This document shows, one piece after another, positions 1 to 7,463 of a DNA stretch of 64,000 nucleotides. Within the stretch, counting starts at the first letter, position 1, and every line of letters starts with the position of its first letter. The notes beneath the pieces are model-generated. The model made no database searches and was not told the DNA's origin. It saw nothing but the letters and a program-made list of their open reading frames with translations. A program made the translations under genes and the position numbers. This DNA comes from Polyangium sp. 6x1 (GTDB lineage Bacteria; Myxococcota_A; Polyangia; Polyangiales; Polyangiaceae): positions 115,671 through 179,670 of the forward strand of contig NZ_JARZHH010000017.1 in the NCBI RefSeq assembly GCF_029946515.1, read 5' to 3'.

Positions 1-813
1 CTCGCCCGCGTGATTCTGGTCGAGGCGTTCGGAGGCGAGAAGGGAGCGGAGGACGAGACCTCGAAGCACCGCGTGACGCTGGTCTATCTCCTCCAGAGCA
101 TCGTCACCTACGTCATTTCTTTCGGCGCGGCGCTGATCATGATGGATCAGCTCGGCATCGACACGAAGCCGTTCCTGGCCGGCGCGGGCATCGTGGGGCT
201 TGCGGTGGGCCTCGGCGCGCAAAAGCTCGTCAACGACATGGTGAGCGGCTTCTTCCTTCTGTTCGAGGGGCAGTTGCTCAAGGGCGATTACGTGCGCATC
301 GGGGATTGCGAGGGGACGGTCGACTCGGTTCAGCTCCGGGTCACGATGATCCGCGACGGCTTCGGCCGGATGTTCACGTTCCGCAATGGCGACATCGGCA
401 CGATCATCAATTTCTCACGCGAGTACGTGCACGCGGTCGTGGACGTGGTCGTCGATCTCCACGTGAATTTGAATCAGGTGTTCGATGCGCTCGTGGAGGC
501 CGGGAAGCGCCTCGGGGAGGCGCACGCCGATCGCGTCCTCGACAAGCTGGTCGTTCGTGGCGTGACGCAGATCGCGCAGACCGGCATCGTGGTTCGTGTT
601 GCCGTCAAGCTCACGCCCGGGGATCCGGATCCCATGCCGCGGATCCTGCGCAAGTTCATCAAAGAGGTGTTCGACGAGCGCCAGATCCGGCTCGCGAACG
701 CAAACCAGGTCGCCGTCGTGCTGACGAACGATGCCGCCGCCGAGGCCGGTCGAGCGCCCGAGAAGCCGCGCCGCGCGGCGCTCGAATTCGAGGCGCTGCC
801 GCCCGCTCCCTGA
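1..813 (+). CDS. Mechanosensitive ion channel, MscS family (5' partial)
   Basis: The frame is open from the first base, so the start lies upstream of the window; 270 residues are visible. It contains the MscS core: a glycine/alanine-rich pore helix (GLAVGLGAQKLVNDMVSG), the sharp bend into the beta domain (EGQLLKGDYVRIGD), and the beta-domain signature with LRVTMIRD and RNGDIGTIINFS. The C-terminal alpha/beta vestibule follows and ends in a Pro/Ala-rich tail. Members of this family open in the inner membrane under tension and release solutes on osmotic downshock. The missing N-terminus should hold additional membrane helices. The next gene starts 8 bases downstream and may be co-transcribed. 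Confidence 0.9.
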   Translation, partial: LARVILVEAFGGEKGAEDETSKHRVTLVYLLQSIVTYVISFGAALIMMDQLGIDTKPFLAGAGIVGLAVGLGAQKLVNDMVSGFFLLFEGQLLKGDYVRIGDCEGTVDSVQLRVTMIRDGFGRMFTFRNGDIGTIINFSREYVHAVVDVVVDLHVNLNQVFDALVEAGKRLGEAHADRVLDKLVVRGVTQIAQTGIVVRVAVKLTPGDPDPMPRILRKFIKEVFDERQIRLANANQVAVVLTNDAAAEAGRAPEKPRRAALEFEALPPAP

Positions 814-821
814 GGAACACG

Positions 822-1436
822 ATGCGTCGTTCCTTGATTCATTCCCTCGACCTGCCGCGTGGCTCGGACGCCCGCGCGCTCGCCGAGAGCCTCGTCGGCC
901 CTTTCGCCGTCGCTTCCATCAGCGGCAGCGACGGGGCGTACGAGGTTCAGTTCGTGAATCCCTCCTCGCTCGTCGCCGTCATCGGCCCGTCCCACGCGCG
1001 CTTCTTCGTCCAGGAAGTCGAAATGGATGCCGCCGACGAGGACGAAGAAGCGGCGGAAGGAGAGGGCGACGAGGAGGACGAGCCGCACGATATCGCCGAG
1101 GCCGTGAGCCATCACCTCGCACGCAGCGTGGGGCTGACGAACGACGACGAGGATACCGAGGACACGCCGCCCGCGGACGAGAGCGATCGCCTCGCCCGCC
1201 ATGTCATTGCGCAGCTCCTCGAGGGCGGCCTGTTGGAGCTCACTTCGCCGCGCTCGCGAGCCCACGTCGAGGCGCGCCTCGCGTATTGCTTCGAGCGAGG
1301 GATGCGCGGAAGCGCGCTCATCGAGACGCTGACGGAGGTGCCCGGCGTCGCGGAGATCTATGCGTCGGACGAGGAGCTCTCGGCGTTGATCGCCCAGGGC
1401 CGCCGGGCCGTCCCGCGGACACCAAGGCCGCGATGA
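822..1436 (+). CDS. Hypothetical acidic protein
   Basis: A 204-residue protein starting at ATG 822, with a GAGG ribosome site overlapping the stop of the upstream channel gene. Residues about 1-65 look folded and mixed alpha/beta. Residues about 66-125 are very acidic (runs of D and E), and the C-terminal 70 residues are helical and basic/hydrophobic (HVIAQLLEGGLLEL, YCFERGMRGSALIETL). There is no signal peptide or membrane segment, so it is probably cytoplasmic. I do not recognise a family. The 8-base gap suggests co-expression with the MscS channel, but no functional link can be shown. Confidence 0.7.
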   Translation: MRRSLIHSLDLPRGSDARALAESLVGPFAVASISGSDGAYEVQFVNPSSLVAVIGPSHARFFVQEVEMDAADEDEEAAEGEGDEEDEPHDIAEAVSHHLARSVGLTNDDEDTEDTPPADESDRLARHVIAQLLEGGLLELTSPRSRAHVEARLAYCFERGMRGSALIETLTEVPGVAEIYASDEELSALIAQGRRAVPRTPRPR

Positions 1437-1571
1437 AGCGGGTGGGCATTGGCTTGGGTTCCTCGAGGCGGAGCTGATCGACGCGAGCGTGGATCGAGCG
1501 TTGACGCACGGGGATCGAGCGTGCGAGAATCCAAACGACGGCGCCAGGGGGCGGTACGGCAACAGGTGGTC

Positions 1572-2174
1572 ATGGCATCCGGACCTCGCAGCACGACCAT
1601 GCTCGCCGGCACTTGCGTGGCGCTCACGCTGGCGGCGTGCGCGGGGGCGCCGTCGCGACGGGAACAGGTATTGCGCTCGTTCCGGCAAACCGTGGCCGAG
1701 GATCTCGCCGAGGCGGTGACGTCGCCGGTGCTCGACTGCGGTGAGGTCGCGATTTCGTACGAGGAGCTCGTCCAGCAAGACAGCGAGCCCCGGCGCTGCT
1801 TCGCCCGTGCATTCCGCTCCTGCAGACCCGCGCGCGTGGATGGCTCGTATCACGGCGTCGATAGCGGGCCGTTTTACTGGTCGGCGGTCGTCACCGCGGG
1901 GGCCGACAAGGCTGGGTGCGAGGTTCGTCATTACGAAGACGCGCGCCTCGATACCCATGGCGAACGGTCGATCGCGCGATACCGTTGCGGCGACCCGGCT
2001 GCCGGGACCGGCGCGGGCGAGAGCAGGCCTTCATGCGAGCTGGTTTGGAGGGAGCGGCACGTGCTCTGCAGGGCGTATGCAGGGGAGACGGCGGCGCCGG
2101 GGGGCCGTCAGGGTTTGCCGGCGAGAACGGCGTGCGTGGAGCTACCGGCCGACGTTCGATGGTCGATCCCGTGA
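1572..2174 (+). CDS. Putative lipoprotein, Cys-containing, unknown function
   Basis: A 200-residue protein. The start ATG 1572 is chosen because AGGTGG lies just upstream and the N-terminus then reads as a lipoprotein signal (hydrophobic stretch ending in TLAACAG); ATG 1599 is an alternative. The frame is open further upstream, but that extension is Arg-rich and not protein-like. The mature part carries about nine cysteines (for example around DCGEVAI, RRCFARAFRSC, KAGCEVRHYEDARL), which suggests disulfides in the periplasm. No family recognised. It sits convergently against the SnoaL-like lipoprotein gene, 40 bases away. Confidence 0.65.
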   Translation: MASGPRSTTMLAGTCVALTLAACAGAPSRREQVLRSFRQTVAEDLAEAVTSPVLDCGEVAISYEELVQQDSEPRRCFARAFRSCRPARVDGSYHGVDSGPFYWSAVVTAGADKAGCEVRHYEDARLDTHGERSIARYRCGDPAAGTGAGESRPSCELVWRERHVLCRAYAGETAAPGGRQGLPARTACVELPADVRWSIP

Positions 2175-2214
2175 TCTTTCCCCCGCTTTCGTGCTCGCGG
2201 ACCCCCGGGATGCC

Positions 2215-2763
2215 TCAGCCGCCCGTGGGCGCGGGGGCCGGTTGCGATGGCGGCGCCGGCGCCGGCTTCACGTCCGTGTTCTGGCCAGCGACAATCGACC
2301 ACGCGCCCGCCGATTGTTTGATGACGTAGCGCATTCGCGTGCGCAGCACGCCCTGCTCGGTGGCCTGCACGCCCGGGGGCAGCGCCGTGTACCCCGTGAC
2401 CACGTGATCCATGTCCACCACGGCCACGTCGGGATCGATGATACGCAGCTTCCGCACCGTCACCTCCGTCCGGCTCTCCTTGAAGACGCTGTCGAAGAGG
2501 AGAGCGTGCCTCTTCTGGATCTCGTCACGGCCGTTGAAGATCGTCCCCACGATATTGATGAATTCGGCGTCCGGAGCGAAGGACTTGCTCCACGCCGCCG
2601 CGTCGTGGTGGTTCCAGGCCTCGGTCTGCTCGGCGACGAGCTTGCGCAGGATCGCCTCGTCGTTCTGAGACGAGCCCTGGGCCTTCTCGGTCGGGTCGGG
2701 GGTGGAAACACAGCACGTCAGGAACAACGCCATGACGGCCGAGCTTCGCGCGAACGTGTTCAT
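2215..2763 (-). CDS. SnoaL-like / SgcJ-EcaC family lipoprotein
   Basis: A 182-residue protein starting at ATG 2763, preceded on the minus strand by AGGAGAG. Residues 1-18 form a lipoprotein signal with cysteines at 17-18 (LFLTCC). The body is an NTF2-fold domain: a helix with EAWNHHDAAAWSKSFAPDAEF, then IVGTIFNGRDEIQKRHALLF and beta strands ending in RYVIKQSAGAWSIVAGQN. This matches the SgcJ/EcaC (TIGR02246) pattern, a fold used for small-molecule binding or isomerisation. The tail is Pro/Ala-rich. Substrate unknown. The envelope location is inferred from the lipobox. Confidence 0.8.
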   Translation of the reverse strand: MNTFARSSAVMALFLTCCVSTPDPTEKAQGSSQNDEAILRKLVAEQTEAWNHHDAAAWSKSFAPDAEFINIVGTIFNGRDEIQKRHALLFDSVFKESRTEVTVRKLRIIDPDVAVVDMDHVVTGYTALPPGVQATEQGVLRTRMRYVIKQSAGAWSIVAGQNTDVKPAPAPPSQPAPAPTGG

Positions 2764-2894
2764 CAAGAACTCTCCTGGGATCCCATGACGAGGAGCAGAG
2801 CATCGGTTCCTCGCGGAGAGGGATCTCAATGACATCCGTCGGGAGGTGTCAAGCGCGCCGCGCTCCAGGCGCTCGTGGGCGGCCAGATCCAGCG

Positions 2895-3476
2895 TCAGAA
2901 GCGGAAACCCAGGTTGATGTCCACGGTCGGCCCGAAGAGGCTGAAGCCCGGGCGCGCCGTCTTCCCCAGGAAGGAAGTGCGGTGATATTGCCCGCCGAGC
3001 CCGAGGCCGAGCAGGACGCGATCGCCGAGCGTCCACGTCCACCCGGCGCTCAGCCCCACCGCGAACGCAGGGCCCCAGACCTTCTCCGATGCGACCGTCG
3101 AACGGACGGGGCCCGCCTGCGTGAACGGCGAAATCCAGAGCCCACCGGGCGCGTGCCCGAGCGGGTGAAAGAAGACACGCCCACGCAAGACCATACCGAT
3201 CACGTCCTCGTCCGGCGGGCGATCGCCGCCGCCCAGGCCGAGCACGTTTTGCGTGACCGTCCAGGGCCCATAAAGCCCAGCGGTCGCCTGCACCGTGACG
3301 TGACAACCGAAAGCGCGCTGATAACCGGCGTTGATGACGTGCAACCCGAGGTCCGCGACGACGGCGTTCGGGCGCTCGGCGCACGACGGTTCCTCGGCTC
3401 GGGCGGAGCTGGCGAAGAACAGGATGGCGGCGGGAATGAGCAGATGGAGGGCGGAGCGTAGCCTCATGCGGGGCAC
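2895..3476 (-). CDS. Putative outer-membrane beta-barrel protein
   Basis: A 193-residue protein with a Sec signal (hydrophobic run LLIPAAILFFASSARA, cleavage expected near residue 27). The remainder is glycine-rich with alternating hydrophobic/polar strands (GMVLRGRVFFHPLG, GPAFAVGLSAGWTWTLG, VLLGLGLGGQYHR) and ends VDINLGFRF with a terminal Phe, the usual BAM recognition end of outer-membrane barrels. The length suits a small 8-strand barrel. ATG 3467 is an alternative start. It is divergent from the membrane protein at 3623. The precise role is unknown. Confidence 0.7.
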   Translation of the reverse strand: MPRMRLRSALHLLIPAAILFFASSARAEEPSCAERPNAVVADLGLHVINAGYQRAFGCHVTVQATAGLYGPWTVTQNVLGLGGGDRPPDEDVIGMVLRGRVFFHPLGHAPGGLWISPFTQAGPVRSTVASEKVWGPAFAVGLSAGWTWTLGDRVLLGLGLGGQYHRTSFLGKTARPGFSLFGPTVDINLGFRF

Positions 3477-3622
3477 GAACGTTGCCCCGTTTGGCGTCGG
3501 GGGGCAACAGGAGCGGGGAGGTTTTTCCCAGGGTCGGGGAGCCGCGCCGTTGTCACGCGGCGCGCGCTCGTTGTAGGCTCCACCAAGGCCGCCAGCACCT
3601 TGGCCGGAAGAGGATCCTTTTC

Positions 3623-4426
3623 ATGAAGAACCCGACACGGTCGACCCTGATGACGACGCTCGTGATCGGCGTGATGGCGTATTTCGTCGCCACGGTGGGT
3701 CACGAGGGCGTGGGTCACGGGGGCGCTTGCTTGATCGTGGGCGGGAAGGCGCTGCGGATGTCGAGCGCCTGGTTCGATTGCGACAAGCAGGGATTGAGCG
3801 AATGGGCGGTGCGCGTCATCAAGGCCGGCGGCACCGTCGCCAATCTCCTCCTCGGCGCCTTCTTTTTGGCCATGATGCCACGCGCGCCTGGGCGGCCCAG
3901 CAATCGCTGGTACGCTTTCTGGCTGCTCGCGGCCACGAACCTTTTCATGGGCGCGGGGTATCTGATGACGTCACCCTTCGCGAATCATGGCGACTGGGCC
4001 GATTTCATCGGGGGCCTTTCGAGCCCGCTTCTCTGGAGAATCTCGCTGACGGTCCTCGGAGCCATTCTTTCGGCCGCAGCGCTGCGCGTGCTGCTACGCC
4101 GGCTCGACCCTCACCTGGGCGCCGAGCTTGCCGAGCGCGTGACGGCGGCGCGCATCCTCTGCTGGGTTCCGTACGGCGCGGTCGGTGGCGTGCTCTTCAG
4201 CGTCGCGGCGCTCATGAATGCCGAGGGAATGCAATACGCGCTGTCCTCCGCGCTCGCGACCCTGGGAGGCACATTTTTTCTGGCATGGCTCCCCGCGTGG
4301 GTGAAGGGCCCGCGGGGGGAGGTCGGACAAACCCTGGAGCTCGCTCCGACACCCGCGTGGTTGACGGCGGGCGCTGCGATCACGGCCCTGACGCTGGGCG
4401 TCCTTGGGCCGGGAATCCGCTTCTGA
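3623..4426 (+). CDS. Multi-pass membrane protein with M50-like metalloprotease motif
   Basis: A 267-residue protein starting at ATG 3623, with AGAGG about 9 bases upstream. It has roughly six hydrophobic segments. The first helix carries TVGHEGVGHGGACLIVGG and a later helix reads IKAGGTVANLLLGAFF. This pairing resembles M50 site-2 proteases, where a HExxH helix is followed by a glycine-asparagine motif close to AGPxAN. Here, however, the His-Glu to second His spacing is one residue longer (HEGVGH), and the NPDG-type second metal motif is not evident. It may be a diverged intramembrane protease or an inactive relative. No partner is visible nearby. Confidence 0.65.
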   Translation: MKNPTRSTLMTTLVIGVMAYFVATVGHEGVGHGGACLIVGGKALRMSSAWFDCDKQGLSEWAVRVIKAGGTVANLLLGAFFLAMMPRAPGRPSNRWYAFWLLAATNLFMGAGYLMTSPFANHGDWADFIGGLSSPLLWRISLTVLGAILSAAALRVLLRRLDPHLGAELAERVTAARILCWVPYGAVGGVLFSVAALMNAEGMQYALSSALATLGGTFFLAWLPAWVKGPRGEVGQTLELAPTPAWLTAGAAITALTLGVLGPGIRF

Positions 4427-4590
4427 CTGGGCGCGCCCCGTGAACCCATTTGGCCGGCGGGTGCGCATTCCCCAGGATCGACGACGACGCGGCTCTTGAC
4501 GGAAGTTGCTCCGAGCGGCAGGCGCGGTGCGCAGCGGGCCACGGCGAACGCAGGTGCGATCCCCCTAGTCCCCGCGCGCTGCCGTGACGT

Positions 4591-5064
4591 ATGATCGCGC
4601 CCATGTTTCGTGGTCGCAGCCTCGTCCTCGTGCTCCTGCTCGCCGCGTGTGGCGGGCCCTCCTCTCCACCACCCGCCGAGCCCGCCGCGCGTACGGCCGC
4701 CGATCTCGGGCCGATGTGCCATCGCTACTACGCGCGGCAAGGCACATGCACCGACGACTACCTGTCCGCGGTGCTCGACGTCCGCGTCGAGCTCGACATG
4801 CCGAAGGGCATCGGCGAGCGCGTCAAGGCCGAGGGGCGCGACGTGGTCCTGAAGGAATCGCGCGCCCATTGGGAGAGCGACATGGAGCCCGCGAAGATCG
4901 ACGCGATGTGCGAGGCGATGGCGACCCGCACGCCAGCCGATCAGGTGGAGCGGCTGCTGAAGCAGGGCGACGCCTGCGAGGCGGCGGCCGATTGCAAGGC
5001 GTTCGCGATCTGCGCGGTCGGGACGGAGCGGTCGTACATCGCGTCGGGCGCGACACACCATTAG
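4591..5064 (+). CDS. Putative lipoprotein, unknown function
   Basis: A 157-residue protein with a clear lipoprotein signal (LVLVLLLAACGG, lipobox Cys near residue 21) followed by a Pro/Ala linker. ATG 4603 is an equally good start; neither has a strong ribosome site. The mature domain has six cysteines in spaced pairs (GPMCHRYYARQGTC, IDAMCEAMA, GDACEAAADCKAFAIC), probably disulfide-bonded and helical. Similar small Cys-pattern lipoproteins are common in myxobacteria, but no function is assigned. Convergent with the glycosyltransferase gene. Confidence 0.7.
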   Translation: MIAPMFRGRSLVLVLLLAACGGPSSPPPAEPAARTAADLGPMCHRYYARQGTCTDDYLSAVLDVRVELDMPKGIGERVKAEGRDVVLKESRAHWESDMEPAKIDAMCEAMATRTPADQVERLLKQGDACEAAADCKAFAICAVGTERSYIASGATHH

Positions 5065-5144
5065 CGCGATTCTGTCATCCTCCGCGATCTGCCCCGCGGC
5101 GAGCTCGTTCTACGGGCGCTTCGCGGTTTGTCTTGGCGTGACGT

Positions 5145-6338
5145 TCACGCGGAGGAACGCTCGACGAGGTCGGCGGCGACGGCCGCGCCATCCGCCGCCA
5201 CGCGGCCGGCGATCTCGGCTGCGCGCGCAGCGACCCCTCGAGCGAGCGCGGCTTGCAACGCGGGCAGGAGGGACTCCGCGTGCAGGGCTCCACGCGCCAC
5301 GGACGCCCCGATCCCGAGCGCCCGGACGCGCGAGGCCCAGTAGGGCTGATCGGCGAACATCGGGACGATCACCTGCGGGACGCCCGCGCGCGCCGCCGTC
5401 GTGGTCGTGCCCGCCCCGCCGTGGTGCACCACCGCGGCGACCCTCGGGAACAACGCCTCGTGATTGACGTCGCCGATCGCGATGCAATCGGAGGCGCCGT
5501 CGATCCGATCGAGCTCGGCCCACCCCTGCGACAGGACGACGCGGCGCCCCGCAGCCCGCACGGCCTCGATGACGATGCGGCCGGTCTGCTGATCCGCAGG
5601 CATGCTGCCAAAGCCGACGTAGACGGGCGGCTCGCCTGCGGCGAGAAATGCTTCCAGCGCCGGGTCGAGCGGCGTCGGATCGGGGAGGAGCCAGGCGCCC
5701 GTCTGCGTGACGCGCAGGCCAGGCGTCGCCGGCAGCGGGCCGAGGACCGGGTCCGCGGCGAGCCATGGATCCTCGCCCAGGATGTAGCTGTGGACGTCGC
5801 TCAGCGGACCGAGGCCGAACCGCTCCCGGTTGGCATTGAGCCGCTCGAGGAGGCGCTCGTTCCAGCTCCGCGATTCGTCCTGCCAGCGCTTGCGATTTCC
5901 TTCCGGGTCGCCCCCGGTCTCGCCGCCGGGCGCGTGTTCCGGCGACGGCAGGGCCACCGGCGCGTACAGGGCGACCACGGACGGGATGCCCCGCCGTTCC
6001 GCGATGGATCGTGCGGCGTACTGGTGCGCTCCGCCGGCCACGATCACGTCGCATCCCTCGGCGGCCGACGCGGTGGCGTCGAACTGGTCTTTCGCGAGAT
6101 GCTCGAGCAGCGCGCGGAGCTGCTCCGGCGTCGGTGGGGCCTGCGCGGCGGCCCCGCTCGGTGCGCGCATCGCGATGCCGATCGGGGTCGCCGTGAAGCC
6201 CAAGGCCCCCGCCCCGTCGATGAAGTTCGGCGGAATGCACAGCCTCACGTCGTGCCCCCGACGCCGCATCTCGACGGCCAAGGCCACGACAGGTTGCACG
6301 TCCCCGCGCGTCCCGACTCCCGTCAGCAACACCCGCAT
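5145..6338 (-). CDS. Glycosyltransferase, GT1 / UDP-glucose:sterol glucosyltransferase-like
   Basis: A 397-residue protein. The start ATG 6338 (MRVLLTGVGTRGDVQP) is preferred because GGGAGAGGGG lies 3-12 bases upstream; an upstream ATG would add seven residues. The N-terminal GTRGDVQPxxALA motif and the C-terminal donor-sugar motif (HHGGAGTT, then GVPQVIVP and FADQPYWASRV) are diagnostic of GT1 enzymes near the sterol and macrolide/antibiotic glucosyltransferases. These transfer a sugar from a nucleotide donor to a lipid or polyketide hydroxyl in the cytosol. The length is normal for the family. It stands alone, so the acceptor cannot be read from context. Confidence 0.88.
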   Translation of the reverse strand: MRVLLTGVGTRGDVQPVVALAVEMRRRGHDVRLCIPPNFIDGAGALGFTATPIGIAMRAPSGAAAQAPPTPEQLRALLEHLAKDQFDATASAAEGCDVIVAGGAHQYAARSIAERRGIPSVVALYAPVALPSPEHAPGGETGGDPEGNRKRWQDESRSWNERLLERLNANRERFGLGPLSDVHSYILGEDPWLAADPVLGPLPATPGLRVTQTGAWLLPDPTPLDPALEAFLAAGEPPVYVGFGSMPADQQTGRIVIEAVRAAGRRVVLSQGWAELDRIDGASDCIAIGDVNHEALFPRVAAVVHHGGAGTTTTAARAGVPQVIVPMFADQPYWASRVRALGIGASVARGALHAESLLPALQAALARGVAARAAEIAGRVAADGAAVAADLVERSSA

Positions 6339-6485
6339 CGCCCCTCTCCCTTCCACCACGCACGCCCGCGTGGATGACGAACGGCGATGATGGCACCACG
6401 AACGCGATTTGCCATCCGCTCAGCGTCGGTTTCCGCCGGATGCGAGGCGCGATCCCGAGGGGCCATCGCCGCCGGCGATGTCCCT

Positions 6486-7463
6486 TCATCGGACGTGGAA
6501 GGGGATTTCGAGCCAGGTGATCCCCCCGCGGTTGTCGCGGACGATCGCAAAGAGCGTCTCCTCGCCCGCGGCGAGCGGGGCCCGGAGATCGCCGGCCGTA
6601 CTGCCGACCTTGCCGCTCTCCGGATCGTAGAGCAGGCGCGTGGAGCTCACCTGACCTCCCGTGACGTAGTAATCGACCAGGATCCTCTCCTTGCCCATCT
6701 CGCCGTCCTCGGTGCGATAGCTGGGATCGGGCTCGTGACTCCCTTCGGGGACCGAGATGTCGAGCGGTTTTGCAGGGCATTGGTCGATCTCGGGCATCGC
6801 GCAAGGGGCCATCGTGATGCCCTCGCTCGGATCGACGGTTTTCCCGTCGAAGGTGAGGTGATCGATCGCGGGATTGGAATTCGGAAGCAGGACGGGGAAG
6901 ACGAAGACCCGCGAGAACGCGAACATGAAAGCCTCGGGGCCGAGCTCCTTCCGCTCCGCGTCGAAACAGCCGAAGGGGACCGCCTGCGGGCCCCTCCCAC
7001 GCGCGCCGACGTACTCGACGTGCCCGGTGCACGCCATGTGGAAGACGACGAGGGTTTTGTAGAACGGCGCGCTCCCGGGTCCAGGCGGCCCGGGCATTCC
7101 GAGCACGTCCTCGGGCACGTCGAACGAGAACGACATCCCCTCCTTCAAGCGTGGCGTGAGGTCTTCGCCTCGCGGGAACGCGCCGGCGAAGGCGGGATAA
7201 CATTCATACGGCGCGCCTTCCGGTGGATCGGTGCAGACCGTCGGGATCCAGAACACCCGCATGGGATGCGCCTTCTCCGCTCGCCCGTCGAAGGCGAGCA
7301 CATCGAGGTTCACCGTGTCCCCGGGCGTCGCATAAGGTTTGTCGGTGCGCGTCGCGAGGATTCGCACGCTCGTTACCTGATTCTCGGGATCGAACGAGGG
7401 AAAATTGCAGCCCGTCGCCCCCAGCATCCAGACAGCCCCCAGGATCCAGGCATTCTTGATCAT
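6486..7463 (-). CDS. Lipoprotein coupled to the TonB-dependent receptor
   Basis: A 325-residue protein starting at ATG 7463, which overlaps the stop of the receptor gene by four bases (ATGA), so the two are translationally coupled. The N-terminus is a lipoprotein signal (ILGAVWMLGATGC). The body is beta-rich with scattered cysteines (VCTDPPEGAPYECYP, HMACTGH, FGCFDAERK, CAMPEIDQCP) and looks like two Ig-like or sandwich domains. Coupling to an outer-membrane receptor suggests a surface or periplasmic partner that helps capture the ligand, as SusD-like lipoproteins do, but it is not recognisably SusD. Confidence 0.75.
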   Translation of the reverse strand: MIKNAWILGAVWMLGATGCNFPSFDPENQVTSVRILATRTDKPYATPGDTVNLDVLAFDGRAEKAHPMRVFWIPTVCTDPPEGAPYECYPAFAGAFPRGEDLTPRLKEGMSFSFDVPEDVLGMPGPPGPGSAPFYKTLVVFHMACTGHVEYVGARGRGPQAVPFGCFDAERKELGPEAFMFAFSRVFVFPVLLPNSNPAIDHLTFDGKTVDPSEGITMAPCAMPEIDQCPAKPLDISVPEGSHEPDPSYRTEDGEMGKERILVDYYVTGGQVSSTRLLYDPESGKVGSTAGDLRAPLAAGEETLFAIVRDNRGGITWLEIPFHVR

